A DNA stretch of 64,000 nucleotides from VRUE01 sp963697805 (GCA_963697805.1 CAVOPB010000005.1:186001-250000); one strand, 5' to 3'; shown: positions 24,658-33,631, counted from the first letter of the stretch. The notes: generated from the letters alone by a model not told the origin. Translations and numbers: made by a program.

Positions 24658-25197
24658 TCAGGACTGGTTGAAGAAGCCTTTGTCGAGGAGGCGGGCCTTC
24701 TCCTCGGCGGAGACCTCGACGTTGCGCGGGGTCAGCAGAAAGATCTTCTCGGCGATCCGCTGCATGCCGCCGTCGAGGGCATAGGTGAGGCCGGAGCAGA
24801 AGTCGATCATCCGCTTCGAGAGCTCGTGGTCGGTCGTCTGCAGGTTGAGGATGACCGGCACCTTGCGCTTGAACTGGTCGGCGACCTGCTGGGCATCGTT
24901 GAAGTTGCGGGGGATGACGAGGTGGACCTGGACGTCGGAGTCGCCGTTGCCGACCGGCCGCAGGACCCGGGTCCGCGAGGCAGCGATTGGCTCGTCGTCG
25001 GCGAATATGTCGTCGATCTCGTCACGGCGTGCGCGGCGTGAGGTCGGCAGGCGCCGTACCTGGCCGGAGTCGCGGCCGCCGTCGAGGTCATCGTCGGAGT
25101 CGGGGACGTATTCCTCCTCGTACTCCGGGCCGTAGTCGTTGTCTTCGGCAAGGCCGAAATAGACGAGTGCTTTGTGCCATGTGTCTCGGAGTGCCAT
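24658..25197 (-). CDS. sepF: Cell division protein SepF
   Basis: 179 residues. An N-terminal membrane-binding stretch (MALRDTWHKALVYFGLAED) and an acidic linker lead into the C-terminal SepF domain (about 88-170): VQVHLVIPRNFNDAQQVADQ, RKVPVILNLQ, RMIDFCSGLTYALDGGM and IAEKIFLLTPRNVEVS. SepF tethers FtsZ to the membrane and is essential in actinobacteria that lack FtsA. The yggS neighbour upstream and yggT downstream fit the conserved ylm cluster. Confidence 0.95.
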   Translation of the reverse strand: MALRDTWHKALVYFGLAEDNDYGPEYEEEYVPDSDDDLDGGRDSGQVRRLPTSRRARRDEIDDIFADDEPIAASRTRVLRPVGNGDSDVQVHLVIPRNFNDAQQVADQFKRKVPVILNLQTTDHELSKRMIDFCSGLTYALDGGMQRIAEKIFLLTPRNVEVSAEEKARLLDKGFFNQS

Positions 25198-25254
25198 ATC
25201 AGCGCATCATTCGGCTTGGAGCGGCCGATTCCTTTGCCAATTATGCAGCAGTTG

Positions 25255-25887
25255 TCACATGTAGAGGACGGTTCCGAGCCTGACGATCGTCGCCCCCTCG
25301 GCGACCGCGACCTCCCAGTCCTGTGAGGTTCCCATCGAGAGGCGCTCGAGGCCGTGCTCGGCTGCGAGCTCGGCGAGCCTCGCGAAATGCGGCCGCGAGG
25401 CCTCAGGGTCCTGGCTGAAGGGAGGCATCGTCATCAGCCCCGAGACCCGGACCGGGCAGCGCTCGATGAACGCCCCGAGCTCGGCGGGCGCGATCCCCGC
25501 CTTCCCCTCCTCGCCGGCGACGTTGACCTCGACCAGGACCTCGGTCTCCGGGGTCCCGTGCCGCCCCAGCTGTTCCAGCGCCGAATCGGTGGCCACTGAG
25601 TGGATCAGGCGGCAGATCGGGAGCAGCTGCTTGACCTTGCGGCTCTGCAGGTTGCCGATGAAGTCCCAGGAGAACGCGTCCCCCCAGCGCTCGCGCTTCG
25701 CGGCGAGGTCCTGCAACCGGTTCTCTCCGACCAGGGTCACCCCCGCCTCGGCGAGGACGCCCATCTCCTCGACCCGCACGTACTTGGTCGCCGCCAGCAG
25801 CTCGACCCCCTCGCCGGCGACCTCACGAGCCCGCTCGAGGTTGGCGGCGACCCGCTCGACCTCGATGCCTTCGATCAGCCCCGGCAT
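25255..25887 (-). CDS. yggS: YggS family PLP-homeostasis protein
   Basis: 210 residues, slightly short for the family. The PLP Lys is in ELLAATKYVRVEEM; GENRLQDLAAKRERW, WDFIGNLQSRKVKQLLP and the phosphate-binding LSMGTSQDWEVAVAEGATIVRLG are all present. YggS/YlmE binds PLP and balances vitamin B6 pools. It is one base from pgeF and 57 bases before sepF. Confidence 0.92.
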   Translation of the reverse strand: MPGLIEGIEVERVAANLERAREVAGEGVELLAATKYVRVEEMGVLAEAGVTLVGENRLQDLAAKRERWGDAFSWDFIGNLQSRKVKQLLPICRLIHSVATDSALEQLGRHGTPETEVLVEVNVAGEEGKAGIAPAELGAFIERCPVRVSGLMTMPPFSQDPEASRPHFARLAELAAEHGLERLSMGTSQDWEVAVAEGATIVRLGTVLYM

Positions 25888-25888
25888 C

Positions 25889-26629
25889 TCAGTCCTCCTC
25901 GATCCAGACGAGGCCCGCCTGGCGCCCGGTTCGCCCCTGATCGCGGCGATGCGAGAAGAACCGCTCCTCCTCGCAGCTCGTGCAGATCCCAGCCGCCTCG
26001 ATCCGCTCGACCCCGGCGTCGGCCAGCATTCGGCGCGCGATCGCGGTCAGGTCGAGGGTGGGACCCGGGGCGTCGAATCCCAGAGCGGAGAAGGTCGCGA
26101 GGACGTCGCCGCCGACCTCGTAGCAGCAGGACCCGATGCCGGGGCCGATCGCGGCGTCGGTCGCGGCGACGGCCTCCACCCCGCGGGCGACGATCCCTGC
26201 CGCCAGCCCGCGCCAGCCGCAGTGGAGCATCGCGACGCCGCCGGGCCCGGCGAGGGCGACCGGGAGGCAGTCGGCGATGAAGACCAGCGGCGCCAGGCCC
26301 GCCTCGGTGGCGACCTGGCCGTCGACCTCGGCCACCGCCACGCCAGGGGAGTCGAACGGGCTCGGGCTCTGGGGCTCGAGATGGACCGCGAGCTCGGACC
26401 CGTGGACCTGGCGCCCGATCAGCACCCGCCCGGGATCGCGGCCCAGGGCAGACGCCAACCGGCGCCGGTTCTCGATCACGGCGTCTCGCTCGTCGTCGGT
26501 CAGATAGCCGAGGTTGAGGCTGTCGAAGGGAGCCTCGCTGACGCCGCCGACCCGGGTCGAGAAGGCGACACGGGCACTCGGCAGCCGCGCCTCGAGCCAC
26601 TCGACCTCACCCTCGCTACGCCACTCCAT
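25889..26629 (-). CDS. pgeF: Peptidoglycan editing factor / polyphenol oxidase-like
   Basis: 246 residues of the YlmD/YfiH/LACC1 family. The active-site His/Cys triad is visible: QVHGSEL, DCLPVALA, and HCGWRGLAAGIVARGV with PGIGSCCYEV. In E. coli this amidase-like protein removes wrongly incorporated serine stem peptides; mammalian relatives act on purine nucleosides. It overlaps the cca-type gene by 14 bases upstream. Confidence 0.9.
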   Translation of the reverse strand: MEWRSEGEVEWLEARLPSARVAFSTRVGGVSEAPFDSLNLGYLTDDERDAVIENRRRLASALGRDPGRVLIGRQVHGSELAVHLEPQSPSPFDSPGVAVAEVDGQVATEAGLAPLVFIADCLPVALAGPGGVAMLHCGWRGLAAGIVARGVEAVAATDAAIGPGIGSCCYEVGGDVLATFSALGFDAPGPTLDLTAIARRMLADAGVERIEAAGICTSCEEERFFSHRRDQGRTGRQAGLVWIEED

Positions 26630-27749
26630 CGGACTCCTCCGCCGCCTCGAGCGCCGCCCTCAGCTCGAGATCGCGGCCCCCCACTCCGTCGTCGAGCTTG
26701 CCCCGCAGCGCCGCCGCCAGGCCCCGCCCGATCGCCGGCCCCTCGGGGACTCCGGCGGCGATCAGGTCGGATCCGTCGATCTCGAGCGAGACGGCACGCC
26801 ACTCGAGCAGGTAGCGGTTGAGCCACTCGGCGCCCATCGCGCGCGCGAGGACGAGGGCGACCGGGTCCCGACCCGCGGCTGCCTCGACCGCCTGGGACGG
26901 GCGCTCCGGGTTCGTCGCGGCCAGCTCCGCGGCGCCGTCTGTGGGGCCGAGGGTCGCGGCGAGGATCGCGTCGGCGCGGGGTGCGACTCCCTCCCAGGGT
27001 GGATCGGAGAGGAGTTCGGCGACGCCTCGGGCGAGGTCGAGCCCGCCGTCTCGCGGCTCGATCAGACCCCACTCGGCGAGTAGTTCGAGCCCGCGGAGGG
27101 CCTCGGGCTCGGCGGCGACCCGCCGCAGATCGTTCCGACGGCGATCGGCCGAAACGGTCCCGAGGTCGGCCTCCCGCAGCAGCGCCGCGGTCTTGGCCTC
27201 GAGCTCGAATCCGAACCGCGCCGCATAGCGGGCGGCGCGCAGCGCCCGGGTGGGGTCGTCGCGAAAGGACGCCGGCTGGAGGACGCGGAGCCGGCCCGCC
27301 TCGAGATCCGCACGGCCCCCGTGGGAGTCGATCAGGCCGGGCTCACCCTGGAGGGGGATCGCCATCGCGTTGATCGTGAAGTCGCGGCGGGAGAGGTCGG
27401 CCTCGATCCCCGCCGCCGGCTCGACCACCGGCAGGGCCCCCGGCTCCGGATAGGACTCGGCGCGGGCGGCCGCGATGTCGACCCGGTGGCCGTCGAGGAT
27501 CGTGGTGGCGGTCCCGAAGCGCTCGTGCTCGGTCCACTCGGCCCCCAGGCCGGCGGCGAGCTCTGCCGCGTCTCCGACGACCACGAGGTCGATGTCGGCG
27601 CGCCCGCGGCCCAGCAGCAGGTCGCGGACGGCGCCTCCGACGAGGTAGACCGGCGCTTCGGCAGAGCTGGCGCCGATCGGCGCCAGCTCCGGGTAGGCGT
27701 CCGCCATCGCCCTCCCGAGGTCCTCGGTCGGCAGCAGGGGCGGGGCCAT
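26616..27749 (-). CDS. cca: CCA tRNA nucleotidyltransferase / poly(A) polymerase family
   Basis: 377 residues. Class II nucleotidyltransferase head: VYLVGGAVRDLLLGRGRADI with catalytic DxD in DIDLVV, GTATTILDGHRVDIAAAR, and the RRDFTINAMAIPL block; the RxxR-type helix DDPTRALRAARYAARFGF follows. The C-terminal body is divergent and no HD domain is visible. It most likely adds or repairs the tRNA 3' CCA, although A-adding only enzymes look alike. It is located between pgeF and hisF. Confidence 0.85.
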   Translation of the reverse strand: MAPPLLPTEDLGRAMADAYPELAPIGASSAEAPVYLVGGAVRDLLLGRGRADIDLVVVGDAAELAAGLGAEWTEHERFGTATTILDGHRVDIAAARAESYPEPGALPVVEPAAGIEADLSRRDFTINAMAIPLQGEPGLIDSHGGRADLEAGRLRVLQPASFRDDPTRALRAARYAARFGFELEAKTAALLREADLGTVSADRRRNDLRRVAAEPEALRGLELLAEWGLIEPRDGGLDLARGVAELLSDPPWEGVAPRADAILAATLGPTDGAAELAATNPERPSQAVEAAAGRDPVALVLARAMGAEWLNRYLLEWRAVSLEIDGSDLIAAGVPEGPAIGRGLAAALRGKLDDGVGGRDLELRAALEAAEESDGVA

Positions 27750-27752
27750 CGC

Positions 27753-28610
27753 TCAGGTTCTCACCGGGATGCCGGCCTCGGCCATGTGCCGCTTCGCGTC
27801 GCGCACGCGGAACTTCCCGTAGTGGAAGATCGAGGCGCAGAGGACGGCATCGGCGGCGCCGTCGGCGATCGCCTCGCTGAGGTGCTCGAGCGAGCCGGCG
27901 CCGCCGGAGGCGATCACCGGGACCGAGACGGCCTCGCTGACCGCGCGGGTCAGCTCGATGTCGTAGCCGTCGGTGGTCCCGTCACGGTCCATGCTCGTCA
28001 GCAGGACCTCCCCCGCCCCACGCTCGACCGCCTCGACCGCCCAGGAGACCGCGTCCCGCCCCTCGACCTTGGTCCTCCCTCCGTGGACATAGACCTCATA
28101 AATTCCGCCCACTTCCTCGGCTCCCGCTCCCTCGCGAGAATCAATCTGTGACGCTCGGTCGCTCCCGCGGTCGGAAGTGGGCGGGTCATTGTCTCTCGAA
28201 TGCGTGCCGGCTCTTTTTGCGTCGATGGCGACGACGACGCATTGGGCGCCGAAGTGGTCGGCGAGCTCGGTCAGGAGCTCGGGCCGGGCGAGCGCCGCCG
28301 AGTTGACCGAGATCTTGTCGGCGCCGGCATCGAGGACGGCCTGGGCGTCCTCGACCGACCTGATCCCGCCCCCGATCGTGAACGGGATGAAGACGTTGTC
28401 GGCAGTGCGGCGCGCGAGCTCGACGATCGTCTCGCGCCGCTCGTGCGAGGCGGTGATGTCGAGGAACACAAGCTCGTCGGCGCCCTCGGCGTCGTAGCGT
28501 TCGGCCAGCTCGACCGGGTCGCCGGCGTCGCGCAGGCCGACGAAGTTGGTGCCCTTGACGACGCGCCCGGCGTCGACGTCGAGGCACGGTATGACCCGTT
28601 TGAGGACCAT
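27753..28610 (-). CDS. hisF: Imidazole glycerol phosphate synthase, cyclase subunit, with in-frame repeat insertion
   Basis: 285 residues against about 252-257 usual. (beta/alpha)8 barrel that closes the imidazole ring using ammonia from HisH. Catalytic Asp in IPCLDVDAGRVVKG and VVVAIDAKR; phosphate-binding GGIRSVEDAQ and SGGAGSLEHL are intact. Between AIDAKR and YEVYVHGGR there is an extra segment of about 35 residues (THSRDNDPPTSDRGSD and following). Its DNA is a repeat element with 12-bp terminal inverted repeats (28105-28184). The loop after strand 5 varies in HisF, so the enzyme may tolerate it. Confidence 0.94.
   Translation of the reverse strand: MVLKRVIPCLDVDAGRVVKGTNFVGLRDAGDPVELAERYDAEGADELVFLDITASHERRETIVELARRTADNVFIPFTIGGGIRSVEDAQAVLDAGADKISVNSAALARPELLTELADHFGAQCVVVAIDAKRAGTHSRDNDPPTSDRGSDRASQIDSREGAGAEEVGGIYEVYVHGGRTKVEGRDAVSWAVEAVERGAGEVLLTSMDRDGTTDGYDIELTRAVSEAVSVPVIASGGAGSLEHLSEAIADGAADAVLCASIFHYGKFRVRDAKRHMAEAGIPVRT
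28105..28184 (-). repeat. Repeat element copy A, inserted in the hisF coding frame
   Basis: 80 bp bounded by perfect 12-bp inverted repeats CCGCCCACTTCC and GGAAGTGGGCGG. On the minus strand the interior begins GACCGCGGGAGCGACCGAGC, contains TGATTCTC and ends AGCGGGAGCC. It matches copy D upstream of leuB in GACCGCGG, TGATTCTC, GCGAG and AGCGGGAGCC. It is read through as protein in hisF. Confidence 0.75.
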
Positions 28611-28619
28611 CCGATAAGC

Positions 28620-29348
28620 CTAGTCACGGTCCAGTGCGGCATTCGCCTCGGTGACCGTGAACCGCCCCTCATAGAGGGCGCGGCCGACGATCACGCCGGC
28701 GACGTTGGGCGGCGTTCCACCCGCCAGGGCCTCGAGGTCGGCAAGCGTGCCGACCCCGCCGGAGGCGAGCACCTCGGCGTCGGTCGCGGTCGCGACCCGC
28801 CCCAGCTCCTCGATCGCGGGGCCCTCCATCGTCCCGTCGACCTCGATCGCCGTGCAGAGGAACCGGGGGACGCCGCGCCCCGACAGCTCGGCGACCGCCT
28901 CGACCACCCCCATCTCGCTCGCCTCGGTCCAGCCCGCGAGCGCGACCTGGCCGCCGCGGGCATCGACCGAGACGACGATCCGCTCGCGGTGCCGCCTCAG
29001 CATCTCGGCGAGGAAGTCCTGATCCCGCAGCGCCGCGGTCCCGATCACGGCCCGCTCGACTCCGGCCCGGAGAACCGCGGCGACGGAATCGGCGTCGCGC
29101 AACCCGCCTCCGACCTGGACCGGGCAGGGGACCGCTTCGACGATCCGCTGGACGGCGTCGAGGTTCTCGGGCGCGCCGGAGCGGGCGCCATCGAGGTCGA
29201 CCACGTGCAGGAACTCGGCGCCTTCGTTCGACCAGCGGACCGCCGCATCGACCGGGTCGGCGTCGTAGGCGGTCTCCCGCTCGTAGTCGCCCTGCAGCAG
29301 CCGCACGGCGCCGCCGCCACGGATGTCGATCGCCGGGTAGAGGATCAC
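28620..29348 (-). CDS. hisA: Phosphoribosylformimino-5-aminoimidazole carboxamide ribotide isomerase
   Basis: 242 residues from the GTG at 29348, which overlaps the hisH stop (GTGA); the longer open frame upstream is hisH in another frame. The barrel residues are clear: LYPAIDIRGGGAVRLLQGDY, FLHVVDLDGARSG, VQVGGGLRDADSV, VIGTAALRD and VLASGGVGTLADLEAL. It performs the Amadori rearrangement producing PRFAR. In some actinobacteria this protein (PriA) also serves tryptophan synthesis; that cannot be decided here. Confidence 0.94.
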   Translation of the reverse strand: MILYPAIDIRGGGAVRLLQGDYERETAYDADPVDAAVRWSNEGAEFLHVVDLDGARSGAPENLDAVQRIVEAVPCPVQVGGGLRDADSVAAVLRAGVERAVIGTAALRDQDFLAEMLRRHRERIVVSVDARGGQVALAGWTEASEMGVVEAVAELSGRGVPRFLCTAIEVDGTMEGPAIEELGRVATATDAEVLASGGVGTLADLEALAGGTPPNVAGVIVGRALYEGRFTVTEANAALDRD

Positions 29349-29986
29349 GCTGCGGCGGGAGCGCGGGCGCAGACGCCGGCGAAGTTCGCCAGCAGGCGGA
29401 GTCCCGCGCTGCTCGACTTCTCGGGGTGGAACTGGACGCCGAAGACGTTGTCGCGCTCGGCCGCGCAGGCAAAGCGCCCCCCGTACTCCGCGGTCCCCAA
29501 CAGGTCCCCGGCATCGGGGTGCGGGCGGAAGGAGTGGACGAAGTAGAACGGCGTTCCGCTCTCGATTCCCTCGGTGAGGCGTGAGTCCCGGGTCCAGGTC
29601 ACCGATGCCCAACCGATCTGCGGGACCTTGAGGCCGTCGGCGTCGAGGCCCGTGACCTCGCCCGGGAGGAGGCCGAGGCCGGCCGCGCCGCCGAGCTCGG
29701 TGGTCGAGTCGAAGAGCAGCTGCAGCCCGAGGCAGATCCCCAGGATCGGGACGCCGGCCTGACGCCGCTCGGCGATCAGGTCGTCGATCCCGAGCTCCCG
29801 GATCCGCTCCATCGCGCGCGGGAAGGCGCCGACCCCGGGGAGGATCAGCCCGTCCGCGCCTCGCACGCGGGCGGGATCGTTGGCGATCGCAACCTTGGCG
29901 ACCCCGACGTGCTCGAGCGCCTTCTCGACCGAGCGCAAATTGCCCATCCCGTAGTCGAGGATGCAGATCCGCGTCGCCTCACTCAC
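29345..29986 (-). CDS. hisH: Imidazole glycerol phosphate synthase, glutaminase subunit
   Basis: 213 residues. Class I glutamine amidotransferase: ILDYGMGNLRSVEKAL at the start, nucleophile Cys in ILGICLGLQLLFDS, and the His/Glu pair in FGVQFHPEKSSSAGL. It supplies ammonia to HisF. It overlaps hisA by 4 and hisB by 8 bases. Confidence 0.95.
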   Translation of the reverse strand: MSEATRICILDYGMGNLRSVEKALEHVGVAKVAIANDPARVRGADGLILPGVGAFPRAMERIRELGIDDLIAERRQAGVPILGICLGLQLLFDSTTELGGAAGLGLLPGEVTGLDADGLKVPQIGWASVTWTRDSRLTEGIESGTPFYFVHSFRPHPDAGDLLGTAEYGGRFACAAERDNVFGVQFHPEKSSSAGLRLLANFAGVCARAPAAA

Positions 29987-30569
29987 TCAGGGTTCCCTTC
30001 GTCGACGGCACCCCGGTCTCGTCGGGGTCGATCGAGACCGCGACGCGCAGCGCCCGGGCGAAGGCCTTGAAACAGGCCTCGATCATGTGGTGGGCGTTGG
30101 CCCCGTTGCGGACCGAGAGGTGCAGGGTCATCTTCGACGCGTTGGCGACGGCGCGGAAGAACTCCTCGGTCAGCTCGGTGTCGAAGCCGGCGATCGAGGT
30201 TCCGGGCAGGTCGGCGTCGAAGACGCAGAGCGGGCGGCCTGAGATGTCGATCGCGCACTCGGCCAGGGACTCGTCCATCGGCACCAGGGCCGAGCCGTAG
30301 CGGCGGATCCCGGCCCGGTCGCCGAGCGCCTCGTCGAGAGCCTGGCCGAGGACGATGCCGACGTCCTCGACGGTGTGGTGGGCGCCGGTCTCGAGGTCGC
30401 CGTTCGCCTCGACGCGCAACCCGAGCCGCCCGTGGCGGGCGAGCAGGTCGAGCATGTGATCGAGGAACCCGACGCCGGTGGCGGCGCTCGACTCCCCTCC
30501 GTCGAGGTCGAGCGAGATCCCGATCTGGGTCTCGGCGGTGCTGCGCTCCTTTTCGGCGGCTCGGCTCAT
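29979..30569 (-). CDS. hisB: Imidazoleglycerol-phosphate dehydratase
   Basis: 196 residues, monofunctional form without the HAD phosphatase domain. Metal-binding motifs FLDHMLDLLARHG, GAHHTVEDVGIVLGQAL, and AHHMIEACFKAFARAL are intact. It dehydrates IGP to imidazole acetol phosphate. It overlaps hisD by 4 bases. Confidence 0.95.
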   Translation of the reverse strand: MSRAAEKERSTAETQIGISLDLDGGESSAATGVGFLDHMLDLLARHGRLGLRVEANGDLETGAHHTVEDVGIVLGQALDEALGDRAGIRRYGSALVPMDESLAECAIDISGRPLCVFDADLPGTSIAGFDTELTEEFFRAVANASKMTLHLSVRNGANAHHMIEACFKAFARALRVAVSIDPDETGVPSTKGTLSE

Positions 30570-31846
30570 CCCTTGCTCCTAATCATCGCCGACTCGCCGT
30601 GGACGGGGAATCCCTCGGCGCCGGAGATCGCCTCGACGTGCGGGGCAAGCTTCGCCGCCGCCTCGGGCGGAATCTCGACCGTCGAGATCCTGCGGCGGAA
30701 GGTGGCGGGGCCGAGCGGGCCCGAGAAACGGCCTGCCCCGCCGGTCGGCAGGACGTGGTTGGAGCCGGCGACGTAGTCGCCGAAGGCGGTCGCCCCGTAG
30801 CGGCCGAGGAACACGCAGCCGGCGGTCTGGACCCGGTCGGCGAGCAGCGCGGCGTCCTCCTCGACCAGCTCGAGGTGCTCGGGGGCGAAGGCGTTGGCGA
30901 GGTCGATCGCCGCCTCGGCGTCGGGCACCCGGACCAGGGCAAGGGGGGCGTCGCTGACGCTCGGACGGGATGAGGCGGCCGCGGTGACGGCGGCCTCGAC
31001 CGCGTCGAGGACGTGCTGCTCGACAGTGGCAAGAAGCAGCGGGCTCTCGTCCCCATGCTCGGCCTGGGCGCAGAGGTCGAGCGCGATCCACTCCGCATCG
31101 GCATCGTGCCCGGCGATCACCATCAGCTCCGAAGGCCCGGCGTAGGAGTCGATCCCGACCAGTCCCTGGACCTCCCGCTTCGCGTCCTGGACCCAGGCGT
31201 TGCCGGGGCCGGCTATCACGTTCACGGGTGCCACCGTCTCGGTCCCGTAGGTGAGCGCGAAGATCGCCTGGGCGCCGCCCATCGCGTAGATCTCATCGAC
31301 CCCGGCGAGCGCGGCGGCGGCGAGGACGATCGGGTGCAGCTCGCCGTCGGGGCCCGGCGGCGAGGCGAGGGCGACCCTCTCGACGCCCGCCACCCGCGCC
31401 GGGATCGCGCACATCAGGACGCTCGAGGGGTAGAACGCCCTGCCGCCCGGGGCGTAGATGCCGGCGGCGACGACGGGGACGCTCCTGATCGTCACGGTCT
31501 GCCCCTGCGGAAGTGTCACCTCGCGCGAGTCGGGCTCGAGCTGGGCCTCGGCGACGGCCCTGATGTTGTCGGCGGCCAGCTCGAGGGACTCGCGGAGCGC
31601 GGTGTCTAGGCCGGCGAGCGCCGCGTCGGCGGCCGCCCGGTCGACGAGCAGGTTGGACGGTCGCGCGTCGGCTCCGCCGAAGCGCGCGTTCAGGCTCAGG
31701 ACCGCGTCGTCACCGCCCTCACTCACCTCCCGCCGGATCGCCTCGACGTCGATGTCGGGTGCGGTCGCGCCGGCATCGAGCTGCCAGAGCCGGATCGCGG
31801 CCGCCGTCTCAGCGGCCGTCTGCCAATCGAACCTTTTCGTCCTCAT
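30566..31846 (-). CDS. hisD: Histidinol dehydrogenase
   Basis: 426 residues from the ATG at 31846 (MRTKRFDW), which overlaps the hisG stop (ATGA); the open frame extends further upstream without homology. Zinc-dependent, two-step oxidation of histidinol to histidine. Motifs: VPVVAAGIYAPGGRAFYPSS, AMGGAQAIFALTYGTETV, VIAGPGNAWVQDAKREVQG, GPSELMVIAGHDADAE, AEHGDESPLLLAT, and the C-terminal YVAGSNHVLPTGG. Length normal. Confidence 0.95.
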   Translation of the reverse strand: MRTKRFDWQTAAETAAAIRLWQLDAGATAPDIDVEAIRREVSEGGDDAVLSLNARFGGADARPSNLLVDRAAADAALAGLDTALRESLELAADNIRAVAEAQLEPDSREVTLPQGQTVTIRSVPVVAAGIYAPGGRAFYPSSVLMCAIPARVAGVERVALASPPGPDGELHPIVLAAAALAGVDEIYAMGGAQAIFALTYGTETVAPVNVIAGPGNAWVQDAKREVQGLVGIDSYAGPSELMVIAGHDADAEWIALDLCAQAEHGDESPLLLATVEQHVLDAVEAAVTAAASSRPSVSDAPLALVRVPDAEAAIDLANAFAPEHLELVEEDAALLADRVQTAGCVFLGRYGATAFGDYVAGSNHVLPTGGAGRFSGPLGPATFRRRISTVEIPPEAAAKLAPHVEAISGAEGFPVHGESAMIRSKG

Positions 31847-32523
31847 TGCCCGCTCGCCTCGCGGAGCTTCGCGGTCAGCTCGTCGACCTCTTTCGAGCGC
31901 AGCTTGTGGGCGACGCGGTTGGCGACGAACCGGGCGCTGCAATCGACGATCTCCTCGCGAACCTCGAGTTCGTTCTCCTCCAGGGTCCGGCCGGTCGCGA
32001 CGAGGTCGACGATGCCGTCGGCGAGCCCGATCAGCGGCGCGAGCTCGACCGAGCCCTTGACGTCGATCACCTCGACCTGGCGCCCGGTCGACTCGAAGTG
32101 GCGCTCGGCGATCCTCGGGTACTTGGTCGCGATCCGCATCATCCCCAGGCGCCGGGCCGATTCTCCGAGTCGCTCGTCTCCTCGCCGGCCGGCGAGGACC
32201 ATTCGGCAGCGGCCGTAGGCGAGGTCGAGGAGCTCGTAGACCATCCGGTCGGCCTGCTCGAGGAGGACATCCTTGCCGGTGATGCCGACATCGGCGGCGC
32301 CCGCCTCGACATAGGTCGGGACGTCGGAAGGGCGCATCGTCACCAGCACGATCTTGCCTTCGTCGAAGATCAGCGCCCGCGACTCGCCGCGCACAGCGGC
32401 GGTCTCAATCCCGGCGGCGTCGAGGATGTCGAGGGTCTCCTCGAAGAGGGCGCCACGCGGGACCGCGAGTTTCAGCGGGCCCTCCGCCTTCGCGTGACCC
32501 AGCCCGGCGAACCCGCCGCTCAC
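31843..32523 (-). CDS. hisG: ATP phosphoribosyltransferase, short form catalytic subunit
   Basis: 226 residues, the HisG-S form lacking the C-terminal regulatory ACT-like domain; it therefore needs HisZ, encoded directly upstream. Motifs: LAVPRGALFEETLDIL, GAADVGITGKDVLLEQ, RIATKYPRIAERHFES, and VDLVATGRTLEENELEV. It condenses ATP with PRPP in the first committed step of histidine synthesis. Confidence 0.95.
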   Translation of the reverse strand: MSGGFAGLGHAKAEGPLKLAVPRGALFEETLDILDAAGIETAAVRGESRALIFDEGKIVLVTMRPSDVPTYVEAGAADVGITGKDVLLEQADRMVYELLDLAYGRCRMVLAGRRGDERLGESARRLGMMRIATKYPRIAERHFESTGRQVEVIDVKGSVELAPLIGLADGIVDLVATGRTLEENELEVREEIVDCSARFVANRVAHKLRSKEVDELTAKLREASGQ

Positions 32524-33512
32524 GATCCCGCCCCCCTGTCTTCCTCCTCGAGCTGGGCGACGTGCACACGCTCGACGTAGAGGGCGAAGCCCGCGGCGGG
32601 GAGGTCGACGCCGAACCGGCGCAGAAGCCCGTCATAGCGGCCGCCGCCCCCGAGGATGTGGCCCAGCGCCGGGTCGTAGACCTCGAGGATCGCGCCGCTG
32701 TAGTAGCCGAGGTCGCGCAGCAGGCCGAGGTCGATCTGGACCCGCTCGGCGACCCCGTGCGCATCGAGGGCCTCGTAGGTCTCGCCGAGCCTTGCGATCG
32801 CACGTTGCACGGCCTCGCCGCCCAGCTCGCGGGCAAGGTCGAGGACCTCTCTGCCACCGCGGAGCTGTGAGAGGGCGACACAGGTCGCCACCTGCTCCTC
32901 GCTGATGCCGTCGATCTCGCTCAGCTCGGTCTCGAGCCCGACCAGGTCGTGCGTCGCCAGTCGCGCAAGGACGGCGTCCCGCGACTCGCCCTCGATTCCG
33001 ATCTCTTCCAGCAGCTGGCGGTAGAGGTCCGCGTCCCCGAGCCCGATCACCGCGCGGGTGAGGCCTGCAGCGTCGAGAGCAGCCTCGAGGACCTCGACCA
33101 CCTCGACCGTCCCGTCAGGCGCTGTGGCGCCGATCAGCTCGATCCCGGCCTGGGCGAACTCCCGCATCTGGCCGCGCTGGGGGCGGACGGCGCGGAACGC
33201 GTTCGCGAGATAGCAGAGCCGCAGCGGCATCTCCGAGCTCGCGTAGCGGCTCGCGACCAGTCGCGCGATCGGGACCGTCATGTCGGAGCGCAGAGCGAGG
33301 AGGTCGCCGCGCTCATCGAAGAATCGGTAGGAGGAGCTCGCGGCCCGACCGTCGCCGCGGGCGAGGACGTCGTCGTACTCGATCGCGGGGGTCGCGACCT
33401 CACCGTAGCCACGGCTCTCGAAGACCTCGATCATCGCCAGGTGCAGCCGGCGAAGCTCGCGCATCTCGTCGGGCAATATGTCCCGCGTGCCGGGTGGGAT
33501 CCGGTGGATCAT
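32520..33512 (-). CDS. hisZ: ATP phosphoribosyltransferase regulatory subunit
   Basis: 330 residues of the HisZ family, a catalytically dead relative of histidyl-tRNA synthetase that activates short HisG and senses histidine. HisRS-like blocks: PPGTRDILPDEMRELRRLH, FFDERGDLLALRSDMTVPIA, RLCYLANAFRAVRPQRGQMREF, and GYYSGAILEVYDPALGHILG. Much shorter than HisRS (about 420) and without the anticodon domain. First gene of the his operon; repeat copy B lies directly upstream. Confidence 0.92.
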   Translation of the reverse strand: MIHRIPPGTRDILPDEMRELRRLHLAMIEVFESRGYGEVATPAIEYDDVLARGDGRAASSSYRFFDERGDLLALRSDMTVPIARLVASRYASSEMPLRLCYLANAFRAVRPQRGQMREFAQAGIELIGATAPDGTVEVVEVLEAALDAAGLTRAVIGLGDADLYRQLLEEIGIEGESRDAVLARLATHDLVGLETELSEIDGISEEQVATCVALSQLRGGREVLDLARELGGEAVQRAIARLGETYEALDAHGVAERVQIDLGLLRDLGYYSGAILEVYDPALGHILGGGGRYDGLLRRFGVDLPAAGFALYVERVHVAQLEEEDRGAGS

Positions 33513-33520
33513 CGTCTTGC

Positions 33521-33620
33521 TCGCCCCCTACTCATATCTCTCGCGCTTCGCTCACTCGCGCTCATCATTACCGGTGACCTCGCTCGTTCGCTGCCGCGCT
33601 CGAAGCCGCGTCCGGGGCGA
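33521..33620 (-). repeat. Repeat element copy B, upstream of hisZ
   Basis: 100 bp between hisZ (start 33512) and murA (stop 33632), bounded by TCGCCCC / GGGGCGA inverted repeats. Minus-strand core: GCGCGGCAGCGAACGAGC, CCGGTAATGATGAGCGCGAG and TGAGCGAAGCGCGAG. It closely matches copy E upstream of leuC. It would lie in the 5' untranslated region of the his operon. Confidence 0.65.
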
Positions 33621-33631
33621 CGCAGCTTTCT

